Shown here piece by piece: positions 23,052 to 32,140 of a stretch of 41,941 nt of DNA. Numbering within the stretch: position 1 is the stretch's first letter; each line of letters opens with the position of its first letter. The position numbers and the translations under genes are program-made. The DNA is taken from assembly GCA_902631265.1 (NCBI GenBank), contig CACOXX010000007.1, forward strand, positions 1 through 41,941, read 5' to 3'. The notes beneath the pieces are model-generated. The model made no database searches. It worked only from the letters and a program-made list of their open reading frames with translations, and was not told where the DNA came from. This DNA comes from an uncultured Pelagibacteraceae bacterium. Its GTDB lineage: Bacteria > Pseudomonadota > Alphaproteobacteria > Pelagibacterales > Pelagibacteraceae.

Positions 23052-25301
23052 ATGATCTTTTTTAAAATATTTATCAAATTTATTTTATTCTTTCTGTTAA
23101 TTTTAGGGTCGTATTCATTCGCTAGTGAGCTAATTATTCCACCGAAAAAACCAATTTTATCAACTGAAGTTAAAAAAAAGATTATATCAAAAAAGAACAT
23201 CATACCTCCAATAAAACCTACTGCTAAAAAAGAGAAAGAAGTTCAGGAAGAAACAAAAGAAAAAATTGAAAAAGTAGAAACTGATAAAGATTTTCAGAAT
23301 ATAGGGATATTGCTACCTAAAAAGAAACCAACAATAATAGTTAAAAAAACAGAACCAAAAAAAGAGAAAGTTAAGAAATCTAAATACTATAGCAAAAAAG
23401 ACGTTAAAATAGCTCAGCAGTCATTAGACCTAATTAAAAGAAAAAAATGGCAAAGTGCAATTAAAATTGCTTCTCGTGCAAAAGACAAGTCAATATATGA
23501 TTTCACAATGTGGAGATATTTATTAGAGAGAAATAATAATGCAAATTATTCTGATTACAGTTCTTTTTTAAAAAGAAACGAAACTTATCCTCGTCGTGGT
23601 AGAATTGAATATCTGTCTGAAAAGAAATTATCAGTGAAAAAGATCGGTCACAAAAAAATAATAGATTTATTCGAGGATAAAAAACCATTAAGTGGATATG
23701 GAGAGATAGTTTTGGGGGAAAGCTTATTACAAGACGGGCAAAATATAGACGGTATAAAGTTGATTAAAAAGGGATGGATAACTGCCGATTTATCTAAAGC
23801 AGAACTTAGACCTACATATAAAAGAGTAAAAAAATATTTATCATCAGAAGACCATATTAAAAGGGCTGATTACCTTGCTTGGGAAAATAAATATTGGGAT
23901 TTGAAAAGAATGTTAAGATATTTACCAAAAGAGTATCAACTTCTTTATAATGCAAGACAACTACTCATGAGTAAATCATATGGTGTGGACAATGCAATTT
24001 CAAAAGTGCCTGAAAATTTCAGAAATGACCCAGGTCTTAATTATGATAGATTAAAATGGAGAAGAAAAAGAGGTCGAGTAGATAGCTCATTAGAAATTTT
24101 GTTAAACATTAAAAATACTAAGAGTTATATGGTAAGACCAGACAAATGGTGGGTAGAAAGGTCAATTATTGGAAGATCGTTAATTTATAAAAAGAAATAT
24201 CAAACAGCCTACAAAATTGTCAATAACCACTCATTAGAACAAGGAACTCCGGAATACGCTGAGGCAGAATGGTTTAGTGGATGGATTGCTTTAAGTTTTT
24301 TAAATGATCCAATTTTAGCAAGAGAACACTTTAAATCTTTTTATCAAAATGTTGGCTATCCAATTAGTTTATCTAGAGGAGCTTTTTGGTTAGGAAGAAC
24401 ATATGAACAACTTGGTGACCCAGTAACAGCTGACAAATATTATGGTGAGGCATCAAAATTCCCAACTACATACTATGGACAACTTGCTCACATGAAAATA
24501 AACCCTGATGAAACATTTTCTTTAAATGAAACGATGAAGCCAAATGAAAAGTACAAAAAAGAATTTAAGAATAATAAATTATATAAACTTGTTTATTTAC
24601 TTTATGAAATTGAAAGAGATAAGTATACGAAACATATTTTACGTCATTTAGCACTTGATAATATAGAACAAGGTAGTGAAGTATTGGCAGCAGAACTGGC
24701 AACTGAAATTTCAAGGTATGATTTTGCAATTCAGATTTCTAAATTAGCATCCTATGAAAAAAGATTTCATAATCAATTTAATTATCCTGTCATTAGTACA
24801 CCAAACATGGTTGGTGGAAGAAAAATTCCTAGCCCTGCATTAATACTTGCGGTTATAAGACAAGAAAGTGAATTTGATAGTAAAGCATATAGTTACGCTG
24901 GTGCTAGAGGTATGATGCAACTAATGACTTACACAGCTAAGCTCGTTGCAAAACAAGCAAAGTTACCTTATTCAAAATCAAGATTAACTTCAGATCCTGA
25001 GTATAATATAAATTTAGGGTCACATTATTTAGCAGGACTAATTTTAGAATATGATGGGGCCTACCCTTTTGCTATTGCGGCTTATAACGCAGGTCCTAAA
25101 AGAGTAAGATATTGGAAAAAAATAAATAAAAACCCTCAAAAGGATCAAGTTGATTATGTAGATTGGATTGAGCTTATCAAGTTTAAAGAAACAAGGAATT
25201 ATGTTCAAAGAGTTCTAGAAAATTATAACGTTTACCGATACGTGCTAGAACAAAAGCCTATCAAAATGAAAGATTTTTTCGCTAATTACCCACTATACTA
25301 A
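23052..25301 (+). CDS. slt: Soluble lytic murein transglycosylase with Lys/Pro-rich N-terminal segment
   Basis: A 749-residue periplasmic enzyme that cleaves peptidoglycan with formation of 1,6-anhydromuropeptides. Residues 1-25 form a signal peptide (hydrophobic run ending GSYSFAS). Residues about 29-120 are low complexity, with repeated PPKKP, PPIKP and LPKKKP units and many K and E. A helical superhelix like that of Slt70 follows (about 120-570). The catalytic domain is C-terminal: VIRQESEFD with catalytic E605, AGARGMMQLM, and AIAAYNAGPKRV. The length exceeds E. coli Slt70 (645 residues) mainly because of the basic segment. Confidence 0.93.
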   Translation: MIFFKIFIKFILFFLLILGSYSFASELIIPPKKPILSTEVKKKIISKKNIIPPIKPTAKKEKEVQEETKEKIEKVETDKDFQNIGILLPKKKPTIIVKKTEPKKEKVKKSKYYSKKDVKIAQQSLDLIKRKKWQSAIKIASRAKDKSIYDFTMWRYLLERNNNANYSDYSSFLKRNETYPRRGRIEYLSEKKLSVKKIGHKKIIDLFEDKKPLSGYGEIVLGESLLQDGQNIDGIKLIKKGWITADLSKAELRPTYKRVKKYLSSEDHIKRADYLAWENKYWDLKRMLRYLPKEYQLLYNARQLLMSKSYGVDNAISKVPENFRNDPGLNYDRLKWRRKRGRVDSSLEILLNIKNTKSYMVRPDKWWVERSIIGRSLIYKKKYQTAYKIVNNHSLEQGTPEYAEAEWFSGWIALSFLNDPILAREHFKSFYQNVGYPISLSRGAFWLGRTYEQLGDPVTADKYYGEASKFPTTYYGQLAHMKINPDETFSLNETMKPNEKYKKEFKNNKLYKLVYLLYEIERDKYTKHILRHLALDNIEQGSEVLAAELATEISRYDFAIQISKLASYEKRFHNQFNYPVISTPNMVGGRKIPSPALILAVIRQESEFDSKAYSYAGARGMMQLMTYTAKLVAKQAKLPYSKSRLTSDPEYNINLGSHYLAGLILEYDGAYPFAIAAYNAGPKRVRYWKKINKNPQKDQVDYVDWIELIKFKETRNYVQRVLENYNVYRYVLEQKPIKMKDFFANYPLY

Positions 25302-25312
25302 AATCTAAAAAA

Positions 25313-25407
25313 TGGCGGAAGGAGAGGGATTCGAACCCTCGGTACACCTTTTCAAGCGTACGGCGGTTTAGCAAACCGCTGGTTTAAACCAGCTCACCCA
25401 TCCTTCC
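25313..25407 (-). tRNA. tRNA-Ser (anticodon GCU)
   Basis: On the minus strand the 5' GGAAGGA (25407-25401) pairs with TCCTTCC before discriminator G and an encoded CCA (25313-25315). The anticodon arm reads GCGGT-TTGCTAA-ACCGC, giving GCT, which decodes AGC/AGU serine codons. The T arm GAGGGTTCGAATCCCTC is canonical. A long variable arm makes it a class II tRNA, as expected for serine. It is 95 bases including CCA and lies between the transglycosylase gene and the sarcosine oxidase operon. Confidence 0.97.
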
Positions 25408-25432
25408 TTATATACTGTGTAACTTGAAATCA

Positions 25433-25444
25433 TTGAATATTCAA
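25433..25444. promoter_or_regulatory. Perfect 12-bp palindrome upstream of soxB
   Basis: TTGAATATTCAA is perfectly self-complementary and lies 24 bases before the soxB ATG. Part of it (TATTCAATATTT, 25438-25449) is repeated at 25481-25492, just inside soxB. It could be an operator of a dimeric regulator, but AT-rich palindromes also arise by chance here. Confidence 0.3.
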
Positions 25445-25468
25445 TATTTATCAAGTATTTTCTCAAAA

Positions 25469-26722
25469 ATGAAAAATAAATATTCAATATTTTCTTTAAT
25501 AAAGAATGCTTTTAGCAACCATGAAAATTGGCAAAGAGCATGGAGAGATCCTGAGCCTAAAAAAGAGTATGATGCTGTAATTGTTGGTGGCGGTGGTCAT
25601 GGTTTAGCTACTGCATATTACTTGGCGAAAAAACATAATTTAACAAACATTGCTGTTGTTGAAAAAGGTTGGATTGGTGGAGGTAACACTGGAAGAAATA
25701 CTACAATAATAAGATCAAATTATTTATGGGACGCTAGTGCAGGTTTATATGATCATGCTTTAAAAATTTGGGAAGGTTTGTCTCAAGAACTTAATTACAA
25801 TGTTATGTTTAGTCAAAGAGGTGTAATGAACCTAGCCCATAATTTACAAGATGTAAGAGATTTAAAAAGAAGAACGCATGCAAATAGATTAAATGGTATT
25901 GATGCTGTTTGGTTGGAAACAGATGAGGTAAAAAAGTTTTGTCCAATAATAAATACTTCTCAAGATATTAGGTACCCAGTTTTAGGTGGTACATTACAAA
26001 AAAGAGCTGGTACAGCTAGACACGATGCTGTTGCTTGGGGCTATGCAAGAGGCGCTGATGAAATGGGTGTTGATATTATTCAAAATTGTGAAGTGAAAGG
26101 GATTAAAAGAAATGGTGATGCAGTTGAAGGTTTGGAAACAACAAAAGGTTTTATCAAAACTAAAAAAGTTGGAGTTGTAGCCGCAGGTCATTCAAGCGTT
26201 ATAGCAAACATGGCGGGACTTAAGTTGCCACTTGAAAGCAAACCCTTACAAGCACTTGTATCTGAGCCAGTAAAACCAATTATTGATACTGTCGTAATGT
26301 CTAATGCTGTTCACGCATATGTAAGTCAATCAGATAAAGGTGAATTAGTCATTGGTGCAGGAACAGACTCTTATGTTTCTTACACTCAAAAAGGTAGTTT
26401 CAATATTGTAGAGGAGACACTTAAAGCTATTTTAGAATTATATCCAATTTTTAGTAGAATGAAGATGTTAAGACAATGGGGAGGAATTGTTGATATATGT
26501 CCTGATGCAAGCCCTATAATTAGCAAAACATCTATTAAAGGACTTTATTTTAATTGTGGTTGGGGAACGGGTGGATTTAAAGCAACACCTGGTTCTGGCG
26601 ATTTATTTGCTCACACAATTGCTAATGATGAACCTCATAAATTAAATGCTGCATTTAACATTAATAGATTTGTAAGTGGTGATCTAGTAGATGAGCACGG
26701 AGCAGCAGCTGTTGCCCACTAA
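25469..26722 (+). CDS. soxB: Sarcosine oxidase, beta subunit (heterotetrameric)
   Basis: 417 residues from ATG 25469, which gives the family start [24 protein letters not shown] starts upstream (25424, 25433) would add non-conserved residues and cover the palindrome. It oxidises the N-methyl of sarcosine. The FAD Rossmann motif [11 protein letters not shown] is at residues 38-47, followed by [20 protein letters not shown]185 in [13 protein letters not shown] is in the position I associate with covalent FMN attachment in this family. The C-terminal [15 protein letters not shown] and [16 protein letters not shown] are typical. It begins the soxBDAG operon. Confidence 0.96.
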   Translation: MKNKYSIFSLIKNAFSNHENWQRAWRDPEPKKEYDAVIVGGGGHGLATAYYLAKKHNLTNIAVVEKGWIGGGNTGRNTTIIRSNYLWDASAGLYDHALKIWEGLSQELNYNVMFSQRGVMNLAHNLQDVRDLKRRTHANRLNGIDAVWLETDEVKKFCPIINTSQDIRYPVLGGTLQKRAGTARHDAVAWGYARGADEMGVDIIQNCEVKGIKRNGDAVEGLETTKGFIKTKKVGVVAAGHSSVIANMAGLKLPLESKPLQALVSEPVKPIIDTVVMSNAVHAYVSQSDKGELVIGAGTDSYVSYTQKGSFNIVEETLKAILELYPIFSRMKMLRQWGGIVDICPDASPIISKTSIKGLYFNCGWGTGGFKATPGSGDLFAHTIANDEPHKLNAAFNINRFVSGDLVDEHGAAAVAH

Positions 26723-26997
26723 TGTTTTTAATTAGTTGTCCATATTGCGGTGAAAGAGATCAATCAGAATTTGTTTCTGGTGGTGAAGCTCACATAGCAA
26801 GACCCAAACAGCCAACTGAATTAAATGATGATCAATGGGCAGAATATTTATTCATGAGAAAAAATATAAAAGGTATTCAATTTGAAAGATGGAACCATGT
26901 ACATGGATGTAGAAAATGGTTTAATGTTGCTCGTGACACCTCAAACGATAAAATAGAAAAAATATACAAAATGGGTGAACAACCTCCAAAAATATAA
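26722..26997 (+). CDS. soxD: Sarcosine oxidase, delta subunit
   Basis: A 91-residue small subunit of tetrameric sarcosine oxidase, which binds zinc. LISCPYCGERDQSEF supplies C6 and C9; WNHVHGCRKWFNVARD supplies H59/H61 and C63. GGEAHIARP and the WAEYLFMRKN stretch are conserved in SoxD. The ATG overlaps the soxB stop and its own stop overlaps soxA, both in TAATG, so the subunits are probably made in matched amounts by translational coupling. Confidence 0.96.
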   Translation: MFLISCPYCGERDQSEFVSGGEAHIARPKQPTELNDDQWAEYLFMRKNIKGIQFERWNHVHGCRKWFNVARDTSNDKIEKIYKMGEQPPKI

Positions 26998-29900
26998 TGT
27001 CTAAAAATCTAAGAATAAATAATAAACATTTTGTAGATGAAACTAGGAAATTATCTTTTACGTTTAATGGAAAAAAATTATATGGTTATAAAGGTGATAC
27101 ATTGGCATCTGCCCTTCTGTCAAATGATATTCATCTTGTAGGAAGAAGTTTTAAATACCATAGACCAAGAGGAATAATGACTTCTGGTTCTGAGGAACCA
27201 AATGCAATTCTTCAAATTGGAAATGACGATGCTTTAACAGAGCCTAACGTACGAGCAACTGAAATCGAGTTATATGATGGTTTAATTTGTAATAGTCAGA
27301 ATTGTTGGCCAAGTGTAAAATTTGACATAGGTGGGATAAATAACTTTTTATCACCCCTGCTCCCTGCAGGTTTTTATTATAAAACATTTATGTGGCCTGC
27401 AAGTTTTTGGGAAAAGTACGAATACTTTATTCGTAAATCTGCAGGTTTAGGAAAATCACCATCAAAACAAGACCCGGATATGTACGATCATAGATATATG
27501 CATTGTGACATCTTAATAGTTGGAGGTGGAGTTTCTGGTTTAATGGCGGCTAAAATAGCTTCTGATGATAATAAAAAAGTTTTATTGTTAGAGGATAAGG
27601 AATTACTGGGAGGTTCATTAATTTATGATGACAGTGATATTTCTAAGATCGATAATCAAAAAAGTAGTGAATGGTTAAAAAAACTCATTGATAATATTAA
27701 AAAGAACAAAAACATTACTATCAAAACTAGAACAAGTCTTGCTGCATATCATAATTACAACTTTTTACTAGCAAGGCAAAATTTAACTGACCATTTAAGT
27801 GTTAATGATCGTAATAATAAAATAAGACAAAGACTTTACAAAATAAGGGCAAAAAAAGTAATTATCTCCACGGGTGCAATAGAAAGACCTCAAGTTTTTC
27901 ATAACAACGATAGACCCGGTATAATGTTGGCATCTGCTGTAAAAAAATACATAGACTATTATGGTGTGAGATGTGGTTTGGAAAATGTTATATTCACCAA
28001 TAATGACAGTGCTTATGAAACAGCTTTATCTTTACATAAATCAGGGACAAAATTAAATGCAATAATAGACATTAGAGACAATTCATCTTCAGAAATAGTA
28101 AATCAAGTTAAAAATCTAGGAATACAAATTTATTGGAACCATACAGTAGTAGACACTAAAGGTTACAAAAGAATTGATAAAGTAACAGTAATGAAGCTAA
28201 ATGATAAAGGCAATGATGTTATCGGAAAAAAGATTGATTTAAATTGTGATTGCTTAGCAATTTCTGGTGGCTGGACCCCGATGGTTCATTTATTTACTCA
28301 ATCAGGTGGTAAACTTAGGTTTGATAACAAAGATAATATTTTTGTTCCAGATAAAACAAATTTAGATCAATTAAGTATTGGTTCTGCTAAAGGAGATTTT
28401 GAATTAGATGATGTTTTAAAAAATTCAATAAAGGATACCAAAAAGTTTTTAAATATCGAAAATTCTAATTTTGATAAAATTGATGTTAAATGTTCTAAAG
28501 AAAAAGAGAAAAAAAATATATGGTTGCTTCCATCAGATAGGCCATTAAGTAAAACAAAACCATTTTTAGATTATCAAAATGATAGTACCGCAAAAGATAT
28601 AAAATTAGCTTTAAGAGAAGGTTTCAAATCAATTGAGCACGTAAAAAGATACACAACAACTGGAATGGGTACAGATCAAGGTAAACTTGCTAATATGCAT
28701 GCCTTGGGTATAGTTGCAGATACAACTAACACTAATATGGGTGATCTAGGAACAACAACGTTCAGACCTCCATATACACCACTTACTTTTGGAACCATAG
28801 TAGGTAGAAATGTTGGGCAATTTTTTGATATTTTTAGAAAAACACCCATGCATGAGTGGCACGTTGAAAATAATGCAAAGTTTGAAAATGTCGGACAATG
28901 GAAACGGGCTTGGTATTATCCAAAAGATGGTGAAACAATGCATGATGCCGTACAAAGAGAAAGTAAAGCTGCAAGAGAGTCTAGTGGAATATTAGATGCT
29001 TCGACACTCGGAAAAATCGATATTCAAGGTACAGATGCAAATGAGTTTCTTAATAGGGTTTACACAAATGCTTGGTCAAAATTACAAATCGGAAAATGTA
29101 GATATGGTTTGATGCTAAATGAAGATGGTATGGTTTACGATGACGGAGTAACAACAAGACTTGGTGAAAATCACTATTTAATGACAACAACAACTGGTGG
29201 TGCAGCAAATGTAATGTCTAAACTTGAGGATTATTTGCAAACTGAATGGCCGGAATTAGATGTATTTCTTACTTCAGTTACGGATCATTATGCTACAGCA
29301 AGTGTATGCGGTCCAAATGCAAAAAAAATTATTAATAAAATTTTTAAAGATTTAGATTTATCTGATGAAAGTTTCCCACATATGTCATTTAAAGAGGTAA
29401 AGCTTGGCGACATTAATTGTAGAGTTATGCGTATAAGTTTTACAGGTGAACTAAGTTATGAAATTAATGTTGAAGCATCATACGGTAAATATATTTGGGA
29501 AAAATGTATTGAAGCTGGAAAAGAATTTAACATTACTCCTTATGGAACTGAGACTATGCACCTTTTAAGGGCTGAAAAAGGATTTATAATTGTTGGTCAA
29601 GATACTGATGGAACGATGACACCAGTAGATCTTCAAATGGACTGGATAATTAGTAAAAAAAAATACGACTTTATTGGTAAACGATCTTTATACAGAAGCG
29701 ATACTGTTAGAGAAGACAGAAAACAATTAGTCGGACTTTTAACTGATGACCCTAATGAAATTTTAGAGGAAGGCGCTCAAATAGTTAAAGACGAAAATAA
29801 AAAGCCTGTCGATATGCTTGGACATGTAACTTCAAGTTATTTCAGTCCAACTTTAAAAAAATCTATTGCTTTAGCAGTTTTAAAAGAAGGTAAACAACTC

Positions 29901-30002
29901 AAGGGACAAAAATTCTTGGTTCCAATGATAGATAAAACAATTAAAGTAACTGTATCAGATACAATCTTTTTAGATAAAGAAAATGAGAGAATAAATGGAT
30001 AA
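26997..30002 (+). CDS. soxA: Sarcosine oxidase, alpha subunit
   Basis: A 1001-residue catalytic partner of SoxB. The N-terminal 2Fe-2S-like (cluster-free) domain contains YKGDTLASALLSND and RSFKYHRPRGIMTSGSEEP. A dinucleotide-binding domain follows (ILIVGGGVSGLMAAK, residues about 172-186). The C-terminal third, from about residue 620, is a GcvT-like THF domain (VYTNAWSKLQIGKCRYGLML, ISFTGELSYEINV, MHLLRAEKGFIIVGQDTDG). The complex transfers the sarcosine methyl to THF as 5,10-methylene-THF, releasing glycine and hydrogen peroxide. The length is normal for the family. Confidence 0.96.
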   Translation: MSKNLRINNKHFVDETRKLSFTFNGKKLYGYKGDTLASALLSNDIHLVGRSFKYHRPRGIMTSGSEEPNAILQIGNDDALTEPNVRATEIELYDGLICNSQNCWPSVKFDIGGINNFLSPLLPAGFYYKTFMWPASFWEKYEYFIRKSAGLGKSPSKQDPDMYDHRYMHCDILIVGGGVSGLMAAKIASDDNKKVLLLEDKELLGGSLIYDDSDISKIDNQKSSEWLKKLIDNIKKNKNITIKTRTSLAAYHNYNFLLARQNLTDHLSVNDRNNKIRQRLYKIRAKKVIISTGAIERPQVFHNNDRPGIMLASAVKKYIDYYGVRCGLENVIFTNNDSAYETALSLHKSGTKLNAIIDIRDNSSSEIVNQVKNLGIQIYWNHTVVDTKGYKRIDKVTVMKLNDKGNDVIGKKIDLNCDCLAISGGWTPMVHLFTQSGGKLRFDNKDNIFVPDKTNLDQLSIGSAKGDFELDDVLKNSIKDTKKFLNIENSNFDKIDVKCSKEKEKKNIWLLPSDRPLSKTKPFLDYQNDSTAKDIKLALREGFKSIEHVKRYTTTGMGTDQGKLANMHALGIVADTTNTNMGDLGTTTFRPPYTPLTFGTIVGRNVGQFFDIFRKTPMHEWHVENNAKFENVGQWKRAWYYPKDGETMHDAVQRESKAARESSGILDASTLGKIDIQGTDANEFLNRVYTNAWSKLQIGKCRYGLMLNEDGMVYDDGVTTRLGENHYLMTTTTGGAANVMSKLEDYLQTEWPELDVFLTSVTDHYATASVCGPNAKKIINKIFKDLDLSDESFPHMSFKEVKLGDINCRVMRISFTGELSYEINVEASYGKYIWEKCIEAGKEFNITPYGTETMHLLRAEKGFIIVGQDTDGTMTPVDLQMDWIISKKKYDFIGKRSLYRSDTVREDRKQLVGLLTDDPNEILEEGAQIVKDENKKPVDMLGHVTSSYFSPTLKKSIALAVLKEGKQLKGQKFLVPMIDKTIKVTVSDTIFLDKENERING

Positions 30003-30540
30003 CATTAATACAGCTATTAAAGACAAAAGAGAATATTCAGATTTAAATTTGAAAGAAGTAGAACCAATTACTAAAATTAACTTACGTGGAAAAAAAAGAG
30101 AGTTCTTTGCAAAAGTTGGCCAAATACTCTCTGTTATTTTGCCAACGGAAAGTAATAGTTCTACAAGTAACCAAGAGTTAAGCGCTTTGTGGCTAAGTCC
30201 AGATGAATGGATGATTTATACAAATAATAAAAATAAAGAAATTTTTGATAGAGTCTTTAAAGAAATTTCATCACTTAACTACGGAGCTGTCACAAATGTA
30301 AGTGACCAATGGGTGTGCATTAATATTTCTGGGGATAAATTGTACGAATTGCTCTCAATGAGTTGTCCATTTGATTTCTCAAAATTCAAAGACACTAAAG
30401 GATCTACAACCCAAACTATAATTAATCATATTGATGTAATCATTCATAATTTGGGTGATAACAATATAAATTTATTTGTAAGAAGATCATTTTCTAACCA
30501 TTTATGGGATTGGCTTAATGATGGGGCTAATTTATTATAA
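29995..30540 (+). CDS. soxG: Sarcosine oxidase, gamma subunit
   Basis: A 181-residue subunit of tetrameric sarcosine oxidase, GcvT-like and without a known active site of its own. Conserved stretches are PITKINLRGKKREFFAKVG, LWLSPDEWMIYT, VTNVSDQWVCINISGDKLYELLSMSCPFD and VRRSFSNHLWDWLND. It overlaps the soxA end by eight bases and ends the sox operon, 59 bases before the ABC solute-binding protein gene. Confidence 0.93.
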   Translation: MDNINTAIKDKREYSDLNLKEVEPITKINLRGKKREFFAKVGQILSVILPTESNSSTSNQELSALWLSPDEWMIYTNNKNKEIFDRVFKEISSLNYGAVTNVSDQWVCINISGDKLYELLSMSCPFDFSKFKDTKGSTTQTIINHIDVIIHNLGDNNINLFVRRSFSNHLWDWLNDGANLL

Positions 30541-30599
30541 AATTTAACTGCGTCAAGGTTAGCATAGAAAAATATCATAAATTACCTTATTAAATTCTT
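30541..30599 (+). promoter_or_regulatory. Leader of the solute-binding protein gene
   Basis: A 59-base gap between soxG and the solute-binding protein gene, the widest spacing in this plus-strand block, so the transporter may have its own promoter. I see no T-rich terminator hairpin, no Shine-Dalgarno sequence before ATG 30600 and no riboswitch-sized structure. Confidence 0.3.
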
Positions 30600-31364
30600 A
30601 TGAAAAAAATTATCATATTATTATTTACTTTATTATTCTCATTTTCAGCGAACGCTTCTTCTTTAGACAAAATTCTTTCAAACGGAGAATTAAGAGTTGG
30701 TACAACCGGAGACTGGGATCCAATGACTATGAAAGATCCGTCTACAAATACCTATAAAGGTTTTGACATTGACGTCATGAACGAACTTGCAAAAGACATG
30801 GGTGTAAAAATTAAGTTTGTTCCTGCTGAATGGAAAACTATAGTTTCTGGAATAACTTCAGACAGATATGATATTTCAACAAGTGTAACAAAAACTCCTA
30901 AAAGAGCAGAAGTAGCAGGTTTCACAGAGACTTATTACAAATATGGAACTGTTCCACTGGTTTTAAAGAAAAATTTAAGTAAGTTTTCAACTTGGGATTC
31001 TTTAAACAATAAAGATGTTACAATCGCAACAACGCTTGGAACATCACAAGAGGAAAAAGCTAAAGAATTTTTTCCTAAATCAAAATTAAATTCAGTAGAG
31101 GCACCTGCAAGAGATTTTCAGGAAGTGCTAGCAGGAAGAGCTGATGGTAATATTACAAGTTCAACAGAAGCCAACAAATTGGTTATAAAATATCCACAAT
31201 TGGCAATTGTTCCAGATGGTGAAAAAAATCCTGCTTTCTTAGCTATGATGGTTGGTAAAAATGACGATAAGTGGAGAAAGTACGTTAACGATTGGATTAA
31301 TAAGAAAAAGAAATCTGGTTTCTTCAAAGATCTTCTAGCAAAATATAATCTTAAAAGTTTATAA
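30600..31364 (+). CDS. ABC transporter solute-binding protein, family 3 (polar amino acid type)
   Basis: A 254-residue periplasmic binding protein. The signal peptide [19 protein letters not shown] has a type I site after ANA. The mature part shows family 3 features: [63 protein letters not shown] and a C-terminal helix [22 protein letters not shown]. It also resembles the periplasmic cyclohexadienyl dehydratase PheC, which shares this fold. The permease gene immediately after it favours a transport role. The ligand is unknown. Position after soxBDAG suggests sarcosine or another methylated amino acid, which is inference. Confidence 0.88.
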   Translation: MKKIIILLFTLLFSFSANASSLDKILSNGELRVGTTGDWDPMTMKDPSTNTYKGFDIDVMNELAKDMGVKIKFVPAEWKTIVSGITSDRYDISTSVTKTPKRAEVAGFTETYYKYGTVPLVLKKNLSKFSTWDSLNNKDVTIATTLGTSQEEKAKEFFPKSKLNSVEAPARDFQEVLAGRADGNITSSTEANKLVIKYPQLAIVPDGEKNPAFLAMMVGKNDDKWRKYVNDWINKKKKSGFFKDLLAKYNLKSL

Positions 31365-31378
31365 TAGATTAGCTATTA
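31362..31378 (+). terminator. Short hairpin starting at the solute-binding protein stop codon (possible attenuator)
   Basis: TAATAG (31362-31367) pairs perfectly with CTATTA (31373-31378) around a five-base ATTAG loop. It begins in the stop codon of the binding protein gene and lies 26 bases before the permease start. A 3' stabiliser or partial terminator would give more binding protein than permease. The stem is short with a single G-C pair. Confidence 0.25.
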
Positions 31379-31404
31379 ATAATTAATTCTTTATAAATAT
31401 AAGT

Positions 31405-32139
31405 GTGAAAAACTTATTTTTATTATTTTCATTGTTATTCTTATTATCATGTGGAAAGCAGGAATTAGATTGGTTAATATTATCACCCAACAATGTTAAC
31501 GGTTTAACAAATCTAAAATTTTTATTAAGTGGATTTACAACAACTATCTTTATATCTATCGTATCAATATCTCTATCAATAGTATTGGGATTAATAGTTG
31601 CTATCCCCTCCTTAGCCAAAAATAAATTTTTAACATACTTAAATATAGGTTATGTCGAAATAGTTAGAGCTATACCTCTGTTGGTTTTGATTTTATGGAT
31701 TTATTATGGATTACCTATTATGACAGGAATTAGTTTTAGTCCATTTGTATCTGGTATTATAGCTTTATCTATAAGTGAAAGCGCATTTCAGGCTGAAATT
31801 TTTAGAGCTGGAATAAATTCAATTAGAAAACCTCAATGGGAAGCTGGAAGTTCTTTAGGGCTTAATTTTTTTAGAAAATTAAGACTTGTCATTCTTCCTC
31901 AAGCTATAAGAAATATACTGCCTGCTATTGGAAATCAATTTGTATACGTTCTAAAAATGTCTTCTTTAGTTTCGATTATTGGTATTGGAGACTTAACTAG
32001 AAAGGCTAATGAACTTGTTGTTACTACATACAGACCTTTAGAAATATATACGTTTTTGATCTTAGAGTATCTTATATTAATTTTAATTGTATCATTCTTA
32101 GTAAGAAGGCTTGAAAAAAAAATGAAAAAAGATAGCTAA
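31405..32139 (+). CDS. Amino acid ABC transporter permease (HisM/GlnP type) with lipobox-like N-terminus
   Basis: A 244-residue inner membrane permease of the His/Glu/Gln/Arg type, starting at GTG 31405, since no ATG is close. About five hydrophobic segments lie after residue 38. ESAFQAEIFRAGINSI and the EAA loop EAGSSLGLNFFRKLRLVILP are diagnostic for contact with an ATPase. The start (V/M)KNLFLLFSLLFLLSCGKQ looks like a lipoprotein signal peptide with a lipobox LLSC, which permeases normally lack. No ABC ATPase gene is adjacent; the next gene, two bases on, is on the other strand. It would partner the binding protein at 30600. Confidence 0.92.
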   Translation: MKNLFLLFSLLFLLSCGKQELDWLILSPNNVNGLTNLKFLLSGFTTTIFISIVSISLSIVLGLIVAIPSLAKNKFLTYLNIGYVEIVRAIPLLVLILWIYYGLPIMTGISFSPFVSGIIALSISESAFQAEIFRAGINSIRKPQWEAGSSLGLNFFRKLRLVILPQAIRNILPAIGNQFVYVLKMSSLVSIIGIGDLTRKANELVVTTYRPLEIYTFLILEYLILILIVSFLVRRLEKKMKKDS

Positions 32140-32140
32140 T

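Noticed and set aside
25424-25468. TTG starts for soxB upstream of ATG 25469
   Set aside because: They add residues not found in the family, while ATG 25469 gives the conserved N-terminus.
30600-31364. Periplasmic cyclohexadienyl dehydratase (PheC)
   Set aside because: The fold and several motifs are similar, and a chorismate mutase is in the window, but the adjacent ABC permease makes a transport binding protein more likely. It is kept only as an alternative.
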